Positions 34,101 through 43,957 of a stretch of DNA of 64,000 nt are shown here, one piece after another. Location of the stretch: contig NC_133971.1 in NCBI RefSeq assembly GCF_031877795.1, positions 1,164,501 through 1,228,500 of the forward strand, written 5' to 3'. The stretch's first letter is position 1. Every line of letters starts with the position of its first letter. Both the position numbers and the translations under genes were made by a program. Below the pieces are notes generated by a model. That model did not search any database. It worked only from the letters and a program-made list of their open reading frames with translations, and was not told the origin of the DNA. The stretch comes from Strix aluco (Eukaryota > Chordata > Aves > Strigiformes > Strigidae).

Positions 34101-36667
34101 AAATAAGCAAAACCCGCAGCCTTGTCCACGCATGTTATTGCTGATCTCGGAGTGCCACGGGGCTGTTTCAGGTGGGAAAGGTGTGGGTTCCTGTTGCAGA
34201 ATTACTTTTGTAGCAGTGAATTTACTAATATACGGAATACTCTTTTCTCACAGTGTTACGCACTCATATTTCTGATAAAAGTGTAGTCCTTTTCCCAATA
34301 GACACAGCCATCAAGTTTTGGACAAAATAATTGTTGGCAGTATTTTGTGATTACTCATTGTTTTCCACCTGACTGTGAAAGACTGAATTAATTAAGCCTC
34401 TCAATATCCCTATGAAGTAAGTGTTACATTAATTAAAACATGCACGGCCCCGGAAAGCCTACTGCACATCTAAGAATTCATATTGTAACAGGACAAAATA
34501 CAGGTCAGCTTTCTGTACGTTAATGAGACCAAATGAGAAATGGATCTGCACGCCAGCTGATTAAAGCACTCAAAGTCAAAGGCAGATAAATGCTTTTTAT
34601 GGGCTCTATTCCACCCCGTCATTTTCCATTGGAAATCCATACCAATAACAAGACACTAGAAAGAGCAAGCTACTGTTAACCTCAGAATATAAGGGAAGAA
34701 TATGTACTTTTATACCCATCTAGGGTTCTTTTTTCGGAAACTAATTGATCAAGCCTTTCTTAATTTAAAAATAAAAATGATGCATGTCACAGGGAGCATG
34801 AATTTTACAAGATGTTTTATTCTCTGTGTTGAAAATCATGACTGTCTCAGAGACAAGTGGCTTAATTAGCTCTGGAGGCTAGCAAATGAGGGTCATGACA
34901 GACTAGGCGTACTTCAGCATCCCACTCCTTGCGATCAGTGATAAAGAACATTACCTTTATTAATTCATACTGCATTCTTTCCTAAACAGTTTTCAGGCCA
35001 GCTGAACAATTTGCCAAGGGATATTTTTCAGAGAGGAAAGATGCTGGTCTACAGCATCTTCCATCTTAGATGTTTTGGGTCAGTAGTATTATCTCCGGGT
35101 AGTATTACCAGTAACACAAATCATTGGAGATGGAGGATGCTATATCCTTAAAGCCCTTTAAAGTACAGTGTTAATATACATCCAACACATATTGCAGCAC
35201 AAGGAAAGAAAAACCAAACAAAAAGGGGTGTTCTTGTGTCGTGAAGTTCTACCTGGGCTTACTGAAGACACTGTAACTGCTCAATAGAGGAGGTATTTTT
35301 TGGGCATATGTAGGTTTTCTTCACAAACACTGAATTTAGAAGCATCATTGCTCTCCTGTGAAGGCTGCCGCAGGAGGTGGGGACCTGTACAGCACCCTGA
35401 CGCAGGCCTGCACCAGACCTTTGGAAGGAGGGATACACTGCTTTGATGCAGGGGTGTGGAAATGCAGGTGACATTTAATTGGGGTGTCCTCGCTGGCACT
35501 CCTGGGCCGCAGGTGACCCCGGTGTCCCACAGCACCTCATTAGGGACCTGGGGACCCCAGCACCTCTCCCACAGACATGCAGGGCTCCCAGGATTTCGGA
35601 TGTGCAGCACAGCTTCATAAACCCTCATGGGAGAGCTTTGCAGCTGGGGCTCCCTGGTGTAAGTGCATTTCCAAGTTTTTCTAAAATTCTTCTGGATGAA
35701 TTTCCTGTATGGGCCAGCGTATAGTTAAATGTCTCAAGGTCAAATGATCGGACATTCATATATAGCTCTGCACGTCACTACATAAACAGTGCACACTCAC
35801 TCACCCTTCAGGAGTGCAAAATCTACAAAAATGAACATTGCAGTAGTCACCTGTGATCCTCGCTCGTATTTATTTGTACAGGTATTTTAAATACAGTCAA
35901 ATGTTTCTTAATCAATTTGTTTCATAGACTCTAGTCTCCACTTCAGGAATGCATCGAAGGATTTCCAGCAATATTCAATCATCCATTAGCCCTTTTGATT
36001 TATTTGAAAATGTTCACATTAATTTCATTAGGCAAAAAATAATTTTTCTATCCATAATTAACTCTTTGACCAGCTGTTGTCACTGGTTCTTTGAGAAAAC
36101 TACATTAAAAGCGCTCATTATAAAAGAGAAATCCTTAAACCTAATTGCTTATTTCCCACCAGTGACTGGGTTTTCTCATGGATGCTTTCAAGGACAAAGA
36201 AAAAATAACCAAGAAAAAAAATCACAGCTGTCACAAGTAAGAAACAAATGAATTTTTTTTTTTTTTTAAATCTCTTTAAATATCTGTGTAGTGCAAGCAA
36301 GCAGGGAAATGTGCAAGTGTTGCTTAGATGGATTTTACTTTTTTACTTTTTATCACAATATTCCCTAAAGTGTTCTGACACTTTAAACTTCTTAAATCTG
36401 CCACTCAGAGTTAAAATGTGGTATGACAGACTGTAGGACTGAATCTGACAGAATTTGTGATTTCACTTCAAATGAAAAGGCAAAGACAACTCTGAAAAAG
36501 CAAACAAGTCAAAAGAAGAGTGAATGAGAGAGATGAAATAACACCCAAAAAGGAATAAACAGAAAAAGGCAGAGAGTAATCACAGCGCTTGAAAGGATTA
36601 GTGGGAGTGAAATGATGGAAAAGGTATGTGGGCAGTGAGAGCACTTACAATGTGGATTAGAACTTAC

Positions 36668-36754
36668 CGTCACAAGAGGAATTTGGGTACCCGGGGATGG
36701 AGGCAGCTTGCTCAGCTCCCGTATTCTGGGATGCTGTTGGAAGACCACATCGTG
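36668..36754 (-). CDS. Gene M coding exon 4
   Basis: The acceptor is ...TTTAGCTCTGTCTTACAG and the donor is GTAAGT. The exon is 87 nt. Read in phase 0 it gives HDVVFQQHPRIRELSKLPPS, then PGTQIPLVT, and joins exon 3 and exon 5 without a frame change. It is also open in the frame imposed by including the 61-nt exon at 36858-36918, but that path meets a stop in exon 7. Confidence 0.68.
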
Positions 36755-36857
36755 CTGTAAGACAGAGCTAAAGCTCAACACCAGGATGTGCCCTTGAACG
36801 CTTGTTACACCCCACATCTGCCCACGGTGGCCCACAGGAAGGACACCACGTGCTTAC

Positions 36858-36918
36858 CGTGCTGCTCCACGGGGAACACATCCCTTCGGGGCATTTTATC
36901 ATCCTGCAACCACTCGAC
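36858..36918 (-). CDS. Gene M candidate cassette exon (61 nt, frame-breaking)
   Basis: The acceptor is ...CCGTTTTTATAG and the donor is GTAAGC after CACG. In phase with exon 3 it reads VEWLQDDKMPRRDVFPVEQH plus one base, a convincing peptide. Its 61-nt length shifts the downstream frame and leads to a premature stop in exon 7. Possible explanations are an alternative exon that triggers decay, a single-base insertion in this assembly or individual, or a different downstream donor (GTGTAA near 36803) that would keep phase. Confidence 0.42.
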
Positions 36919-37839
36919 CTATAAAAACGGAGAGGGAAGCACCGTATTAACCCTGAAAGACCAAATTCTTCCTGTGCAAACTGCAAGGTGTGGAAAATCC
37001 TTCGAGTAAAATGCTAATTTCTTGTTTCCTTACAAAGGTCATAAAAGGATGGGCACTAAGGAAGCCTCTTGCAGCGCAACCAAAATCAGCTGGTCCCAGA
37101 AGAGAGGATCCGCGCTCGTTTCCTAAACGGCAGCTACTTTGGCATTTTATATAATCACAAAGTCCTGCCATAAGTAGCCTGTACAATTAGGGATGTCCCT
37201 TCCCAGGGAAAGGTGTGGGACAGGCCTCTCACGCAACACAGCTGTCAGACAACCGTTCTGCTCCTCAGTTCTCTTCAAAACTGGTCCTTGCTCAGCAGAA
37301 AACATGGCACAAAGTGGGGGAAACACAGGTGAACCCTTCTGCGGTCTGGGGTTCCTCTGACTAAGTATAAATATACACACATATATGGGTATAGTTCCAC
37401 ATATGTAATGGGAAAAAACATGCGCCTTTATATAAATAATATACAAATAATATACCATTTATCATATTCAAGAGGTAGTTCTTTTCTTTAAAATAAAGGT
37501 TAATTTTTTTCACTTGCAAATATCCCCCTTACAGGTTACATCAACTCATACCACTACACCAGGCAGACCACCTTGCACAGATACTCTTTTTTCTTTCTAA
37601 CTCCTTGTTTTCAGGTACTCTACTTTTTCTAAATTTCTGCTTTTCCAACTGAAGTTCTCTGATCATAACTTTCTAGACAAAAGGGATTTCTTAAAATATT
37701 TGATCAAAATAAGAACGCTGTTCTGCAAAGCAGCAGGCGAGAGCTGGGAATACTTACTCTGCTGCTGAATAGCTGGTAGATTTTCTTCTAATAGCTTTAC
37801 AAGAAAATGACTTTTATATTCTGCAGAAAATTAGTTTAC

Positions 37840-37988
37840 CTGAATTGAATTATGAGGCAGCTGCCAGATTAGCGGGACAGCTCCTCTCTTCTTCTTTGAC
37901 CACCCCCATGACTTCAGCATTGTCTCCCCAGGACCAGGTAAATAAGTGAAATGCTCTGGCATCTCCTCATGACCTTCTAGTGAACACA
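37840..37988 (-). CDS. Gene M coding exon 3
   Basis: The acceptor is ...TTTGGTTTTCAGGTTTATAG and the donor is GTAAAC. The exon is 149 nt: two bases completing Leu, then 49 codons ending in phase 0. It reads CSLEGHEEMPEHFTYLPGPG, then ETMLKSWGWSKKKRGAVPLI, then WQLPHNSIQ. The other two frames contain stops. Confidence 0.72.
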
Positions 37989-38970
37989 CTATAAACCTGA
38001 AAACCAAATTATTGCTCGTTTGCAGTACTGCCTGGCTGAATTTCATGCAGCAGAAACTTCAGCAGTATGAGAGTTCTTTTTGCATCTTCTCTACTTTTGC
38101 TGAAAACAGATTATAACAAAACATAGGGAAAAATCAGATTTATGATATTTTTTTTCATTTGCAGTGCGTCGGCTACACAGAGATACACAGAGATACCACA
38201 CTGGCTCCCAACGACAGCATAAATTCTGAAATGCTGAAGTTCTAAAGTAGGAAATAGATTTGGGTTTGTGTGTGCTGTTGTTTAAATACTTAAAATTGAT
38301 AAGGAAAATGTCAGACAGAGCTACCTCTATTAATTCCATCACCTTGTAAAAACATCAAATCACTTTTCATAAAGGAACCATGAGTTACTGCAACTGTGAC
38401 GTGCCCCAGTCACACACCCACGATGCATCAGCCCTGCTCTGCGAAGCTTCACAATTCAACAGATGGAAATGGGCCAGAAACTTTCAGCAACACAACTTTC
38501 AGTGCTGCGTTCTGAAGCTTTATAGTATTCCCTAGTGTACAAAGTTGTTCAGCCAGAAGTTAAAAGGCTTTCAGCTTCATTTTCAGACAGAGTCTGTTTC
38601 ACATCTATTCACTGATATAAAAATCCTGCTTTCTTAATTGCATGTGTGACAAACCTATAGTAATTACAACAGTTATTTAACCGTAAAGGCAGTTACTTTG
38701 GTTCTGTCTTTTATTGGTGCCCCTTTGTACAAGACAAAAAGTTAGCCCCGTGTGACAACGAGCCGTCTGCGACCAGTAACGTGTACAAAGAAGGGTAAGC
38801 TGTAGTTCTAATGACACATCAAGGAAAACAGGTGCTGATTATTAGTAGGTACACCTATTCTTGATTGTATAAGGCAAAATTCTGCATTAACAGCCGCATC
38901 TTAGAATTTGCTTGCAGTTAACTGCATGTTATGAAACAAGCTCAAATGCAAATGTACCTACCCTGGACCC

Positions 38971-39003
38971 AATGTGCAAAATGAAGCACACATTTTGCAC
39001 ATT
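38971..39003. repeat. Perfect inverted repeat, 13-bp arms, 7-nt loop
   Basis: AATGTGCAAAATG, loop AAGCACA, then CATTTTGCACATT. The arms pair with no mismatch. It sits in a gene M intron. No terminal repeat, target-site duplication or known element is associated with it. Confidence 0.95.
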
Positions 39004-39869
39004 AGATGAGTTGGATTTCACAAAGGTGTGATCTCAATTGCTTGTAGGCCACTTCCAGGACAACAATCAGCTTCCTGAAAAATGTTCCTTGATGGGGAAA
39101 CCCCAGGAGTCATGGCTAATCTCAGTAATAAGAGTTTGAGAATAATATATTCAGATTACAATATCTCACGTGAGCAGGGGAAATTAATTCGGTAGTGGTA
39201 TGAGATTGCTACAGATTGAAAGGACTAGTGTTAGAATCAAGCTGCTGAAAAAATTATTTCCCTTGTCATATGGACACTCATTCTTTACAACATATACAGT
39301 GTAGAAAAGGTACTAAACACAAAACCATTTTAACATTCAGAGAGGTTAAATGCTTACAGCACAAATTTCAGGTGAACTGTATGCGTAATCATCTCCAGCT
39401 GATAAACAGATAGCTAACAGGATTAATAAGGGGTTAGAAAGTCTCCCAGTTTCTGTGAGAATTCCTCCTCAAATGGATGGGAACTAAAAAAAAAAAAAAA
39501 AGGTTATATTCGCATTGCCCAAATGGTAGCAGTTCCATTGCTCAATAGCAGCTTAATTTTTCAGAGCTCTCAGACTTGTAATTTTTGGGTTCAGTTCTCA
39601 ATGTGGCTTGCAGTTTGGGCATTTACACATGCAAATAATTGCACATGCAGTTAAAGTGTGTGCAAATACAAGCTGGTAGACATCCAGCCCGAGATTTTCA
39701 ATGCTCAGTTCGAAATATAAAAAATAATAAAACGTGTCTGTTCCATACATTTCTTTAGGAGTTTGCATGTGCAAGCAGGTAATTAGATAACAAGTTACTA
39801 CTGCTTGCATCTGTCATTTTAAGAGTCCAAATGCAAAAGAGTACCCAGAAAATATGACATTGCACTCAC

Positions 39870-39933
39870 AGCTCTGAAAATCTGTCTGTCGATGAACATT
39901 AAATCCGCCATCTGGCTTCTGCGCTGGAGATGC
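39870..39933 (-). CDS. Gene M coding exon 2 (64 nt)
   Basis: The acceptor is ...ATTTTTGAGGGTTTGCAAAG and the donor is GTGAGT. It starts in phase 0 and leaves one base that completes Leu with exon 3. It reads ASPAQKPDGGFNVHRQTDFQ S. The acceptor tract is mediocre. Its exact phase match to exons 1 and 3 is the main support. Confidence 0.55.
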
Positions 39934-42900
39934 CTTTGCAAACCCTCAAAAATCAGTTTTGTTTGGGCTTGTGCAGGATCTTGTGCACCAGATGGCACTT
40001 TTATTGAACTTGGCTCTCAATTAGCTGGCCACAAATTATTATGCCTTTTATCAATGTTGTAAAAATGTTCATCATTTAAGGTAACTCTAGCTTACCCTTG
40101 AGGTTTGTTACTCCCTCTTGATATGCAGAAGTTCTTCTCTCTCTGTCATGCAACTCAAATAAATGCATTTATGAACTCCAAAAAAGTTGATGTCAGAAAA
40201 TATATGGTAAAGCAAATGAACAAATCAAGCCCATAAACACTGTGTTTGTTATGAGCTTCATATTGAAGTTATTTATGAAAAAAAATGGAAATAAGGTCAG
40301 AATTGTATTAGGCAATATTATATACAAGGGAAACTCCTATTATTTTTTAAGTGTCTTTGTCCATTGAAAGCATACTGAAAGTGTAGTGAGCTGTTTTAAA
40401 GTATTTGGTCTAAACTAGAGATGGGGAATACAGATATCACCTGAAGGAAAAATCTAGCAATGTAAGTTGGAAAATAGAGTTGGTCCAGCAGGACCATAAA
40501 ATCTTTGCTTTCCAGGAGTGTAGGTAATCGCAGGGACCATTTCCATGTTTTTGTTGTCTATTGCAGTTTATCAGACACAACACCTGCATTTCACATTGGC
40601 CATTTTACGTTGGCTACAGATGCAGGCACTAGTAGTCAGGTATTTAATTCCCTATTTGCATGTGTGCGTTCTGTCAGGATAATATGGATCTTTAATCAAT
40701 CAAAGCAGCATGGACATAGGGTTGTATTTTTGAGACTGTCCTCACTGCATTACATGTACATCAGAAGTTTTACTTTTGTCTGCTGCTGTATGTTTTATGT
40801 CCCCAATGAGTGTGGTGGATGTAGGCTTGGTCCAACAAAACCAGATTAATTTTATCAGGTGAAATATCTACTGTTCAGGAATGGGTAAGCCTGTGGAACA
40901 CAGTACTAAATATATCCAGAAACACATGTCACATATATGACAGAAACTAGTTTTTTTGCATCCTCTTCCTCGTAGATACAAGCAAGAGCTTTTAAAAGAG
41001 TAACTTATGTAGGGCTCAAAGCAAGCCCATTGCATTTTAAAGAACCACCAGTCTAGTCCATAAATATCCAGTGTGTGTACATATATATTTCCCCATGTGT
41101 AACACGGCCTGTGTGTGTAAGCTGTACTCATGCCTCTTCTCCCACCCAGATGTGAGGGGGTATTAGCAGTCAGAGGTTGCTTCATCTGCCGCTCCCAGAG
41201 ACACCGCGGCACACTGGGCAAAAGCAATGCCAGTGTTAGCTACCTGTGACTGCAGTTACTCTTCCTATAGAAGCTTTAGTGTTTTAGACACACCTTAATT
41301 TTACATTACCTTTTCCTAGAAATTCACCCCACAAATTATCCGATATCCTCCTTCTTCCCCTGTCCTTTTTAATTTATTAACATCTTACCACAGACTGTGT
41401 TACTTTCTAGTCTTATTGCTCTCCACTTCTTTTTCATTGGATTCTGCCTCATGAGCACTGAATTTTCAATCTCTTGTTTCATTTTGTAATTCTCCTCTGC
41501 AGTCATGGAAGACTAATGGCTTCTGAATCTGAGCTACGGTTTTGAATCCCATCTGACTGAACCTCAAATTTAAGCAAAATACATTTGCCTAATTTGCCTG
41601 CGTGTTGTAGTAGGATTTTTTTTGAAGATCTTTTATTTTAAAAAAACCCAAACCACAAATCACTTCCTGAGATTATTCTCTGTCATCCCCATGTTAATTC
41701 GGAAAATGTGCCTTTTTTTTTCCTTCTGTAAAATGCTCCTGAGGGAACAATGTCCAGAGACACTTTGTGGAGAACGGCCGACGCTGAATAAAGCCACTGT
41801 GATGACGATGGGCTGTCTCCAACCTTGTTTCAAATAGTGATAAAACAGCCTTTAGATTAAAATGGTTCTTTTATTATTGATTTCTGAAGGCTAGCTTTGA
41901 CATACTGAAAATCATGAAGTTCCGCAACTCCCATAATTCCCCAATAATCAAGTTCATCAAGTTGTGGTTTTCTTTCAGACAGCTCTAATAGTCATCTAAA
42001 TGTACAGTATAGATGTGGAGTTGACTACATACATTGCCCTGAATGTTGTGTTCACCTCTGCAATCACTGGTAACACTGGGGCTATATTAGATTTTTGTGA
42101 GAAGTCTGAGAAAGAAATACTTCATAAGTGAAATATCTATGTTTATCTGCTATCTCATTTTCAGTAAAAAAAAGAAAATATTTTTCTTCTACTCTGCTAA
42201 GAGCAGCACAATGCTGTAATGTTTCAGACAAGTAAGACAGACTCTTTTTCTAAGCTTTACATACATTACTAGTGTATTAGAACAAAATATAGTTGTGGCT
42301 TACACAAAAACGCATTAAGGAAACGTGACGAAAACCTCCCTTATTTCCAGACTCAGTCATTTAATGAGTCAGTAAATGTTCTCCTTTCTCAGATCAAATG
42401 CCATCCACATGGAGACAGAGAAACATAAATTATAGGGAAACTTCAGCATAAGATCTAACGTTAAAAAGCTGACTTAAATGCCAGCAGACAAAGAGAAAAT
42501 ATCCAAAATACCAACAGAATGATCAAGGTCCACAGCAGATAAATAGTTAAAAAAATCGTACCAAAGTCACTTTAAAGCAACCCAGACCGTAAGGCGGTTG
42601 CGTACCAATTACTTCTCATGAAAAAAAATGAATATTTAGCACTCAAAGTTACTAGTTATGATCTTAAAACCAGCATTGCAGTTTTACTAAATGCATGAGC
42701 TTCTCTGGGATTGTATTGGAATATGTATTCAGGTTTAATTGCAGTTCTGTTACTAAAAGAAAAGCGGGCATCTTGCAGACGCCTATTCACAATGTTTTTT
42801 TCCGATTTACCTTCTCCAAACTACAACTGTAGGAAACACCTAACAGCAAGCCGTAGTGACTAACTATTGGATTCCCAGCAGGCAATCACGCACGAACGTG

Positions 42901-42973
42901 TCGGAGCAGGAGCAGATGACGCACAAGAGGTGTAGTCTGACCAGACAGGAGAAGAAGCACCTTCTTGTCTTAC

Positions 42974-43169
42974 CACCGCACGTTGCTGGAGGTTTGTCCA
43001 TCTGCTGCTCGGTGCTGCCTGAACTTCTGACGGGTGCTTCTCACTCAGATAAATTCTGCACTGGGGTTTTTTCACCTCTGAAGGTCCTGTAGCGGCTGAG
43101 GAAGCAGCTTCACTGGCCTCCAAATCTGCTTTGTATCTCGGCATGGTCCTAGCGAAGCCCTTGCTAGAC
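42974..43169 (-). CDS. Gene M first recognised exon (ATG at 43144)
   Basis: The acceptor is ...CATCCATGTGTCCTTCAG before 43169, implying an upstream 5' exon. The donor is GTAAGA after 42974. The ATG at 43144 lies in AGGACCATGC. It is followed by PRYKADLEASEAASSAATGP, SEVKKPQCRIYLSEKHPSEV and then SSRWTNLQQRAV: 57 codons ending in phase 0. No stop lies between the acceptor and this ATG, so translation could begin in an unseen upstream exon. Confidence 0.58.
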
Positions 43170-43897
43170 CTGAAGGACACATGGATGAGGGCTCATGGTG
43201 GGAGGAGGGAGTGGAAGTGCTTTAAATTTGGATTAATGCTGTCACAAGGGAGATGGATTATGGCTGCAGACCAAAGAGGAGCAGCAGACAGCCTTGTCGT
43301 TTATCCAGCATCCAGGTGATCAGCAGCTCTGAAAGATGCAAAGGACAGGGGGAGCAGAAAAGCGACAAGGTAAACCCAGGAAACTGCACCTGAACAGAGG
43401 CTCTGTAGGTGATGGGCAATACGAGAGTGGCACCAGTAACTTCTGACAAGGTGGTTGTTGTTTGGGGAGCCAGAACAAGATAAAAATAAAAGAAAAATTA
43501 AAAAAAGAAAAAAAAAAAAGAGACACTCACAGCAGTGAATACTCAGCTGAATAAAGTAGCAATGATGGCTACAGAGATGGGTCCTAGTACTGAGGACGAC
43601 TTTGGAGATAAAAAGTGAGATAGAACGATAATAATAGCTGTGGAGCATCAGAGACAAATATTAGAACTTCAGAGCTGTGTTGAAAACATTATTACTCTAG
43701 GACTGCTATGAGGGGCCAAGAGCAAATCGTCCTCACTGAGGCTTGAAACACAGGTTAGCAAAGCCTGGAAGGTAGCAGTCCAATAAAACTGCAGTTGAAA
43801 GGATACATCAGAACAAAAACTTTATTAGAGTACATTCAATTAGAGCAGAGTTACACAGTTATAGAAACGTCTTTTGATTCTCAGTGCTGCCAGAAAA

Positions 43898-43957
43898 TCG
43901 AAAAAGGTAAGTATGGAGACAGCCAAATTGAAAAAAATAAGCACAGAGACAGCCAAG
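43898..43957. repeat. Diverged 30-bp tandem pair
   Basis: Two adjacent 30-bp units share the pattern T(C/T)GAAAAA..TAAG....(A/G)GAGACAGCCAA, with about seven differences. A third partial echo (AGAGACAACCAAG) occurs near 44012. Confidence 0.7.

Larger units (their letters stand above)
23320..36667 (-). other. Gene M intron 4 (about 13 kb)
   Basis: A long intron with a CR1 tail (26211-26330), a GC-rich patch at 27700-28330 that may hide another exon, an A/T plus G-run at 29200-29240, and a CpG-bearing block near 33950-34130. Most of the rest is AT-rich and featureless. The 222-codon plus-strand frame at 25226-25894 has no recognisable homology to any family I know. Confidence 0.5.
15323..43169 (-). 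other. Gene M: unrecognised multi-exon gene, predicted 488 aa
   Basis: I do not recognise this protein. Twelve exons (42974-43169, 39870-39933, 37840-37988, 36668-36754, 23083-23319, 20269-20303, 20020-20122, 19557-19771, 19246-19284, 19035-19090, 18693-18880, 15323-15445) have GT-AG borders. Their phases chain without conflict from an ATG at 43144 to a TAA, giving exactly 1467 nt. The N-terminal part is Ala/Ser-rich and then basic and aromatic (SWGWSKKKRGAVPLIWQLPH). The middle is Pro-rich (LPPSPGTQIPL, FPQPPEPGG). The C-terminal half has helical-looking stretches (RLVSLHMEMLEVLEP, AEVWEMFRVTEPGEQFLKLA) and Cys/His clusters (HVCSKCH, CVTC). No signal peptide or membrane segment is evident. 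It is tandem with FAM81B and divergent from MCTP1. I know of no human gene between those two. Function unknown. Confidence 0.72.

Noticed and set aside
35345..35450. Possible gene M exon after ATCAAAGCAG on the minus strand
   Set aside because: The donor (GTCCCC) is poor and the length does not keep the phase between gene M exons 4 and 5.
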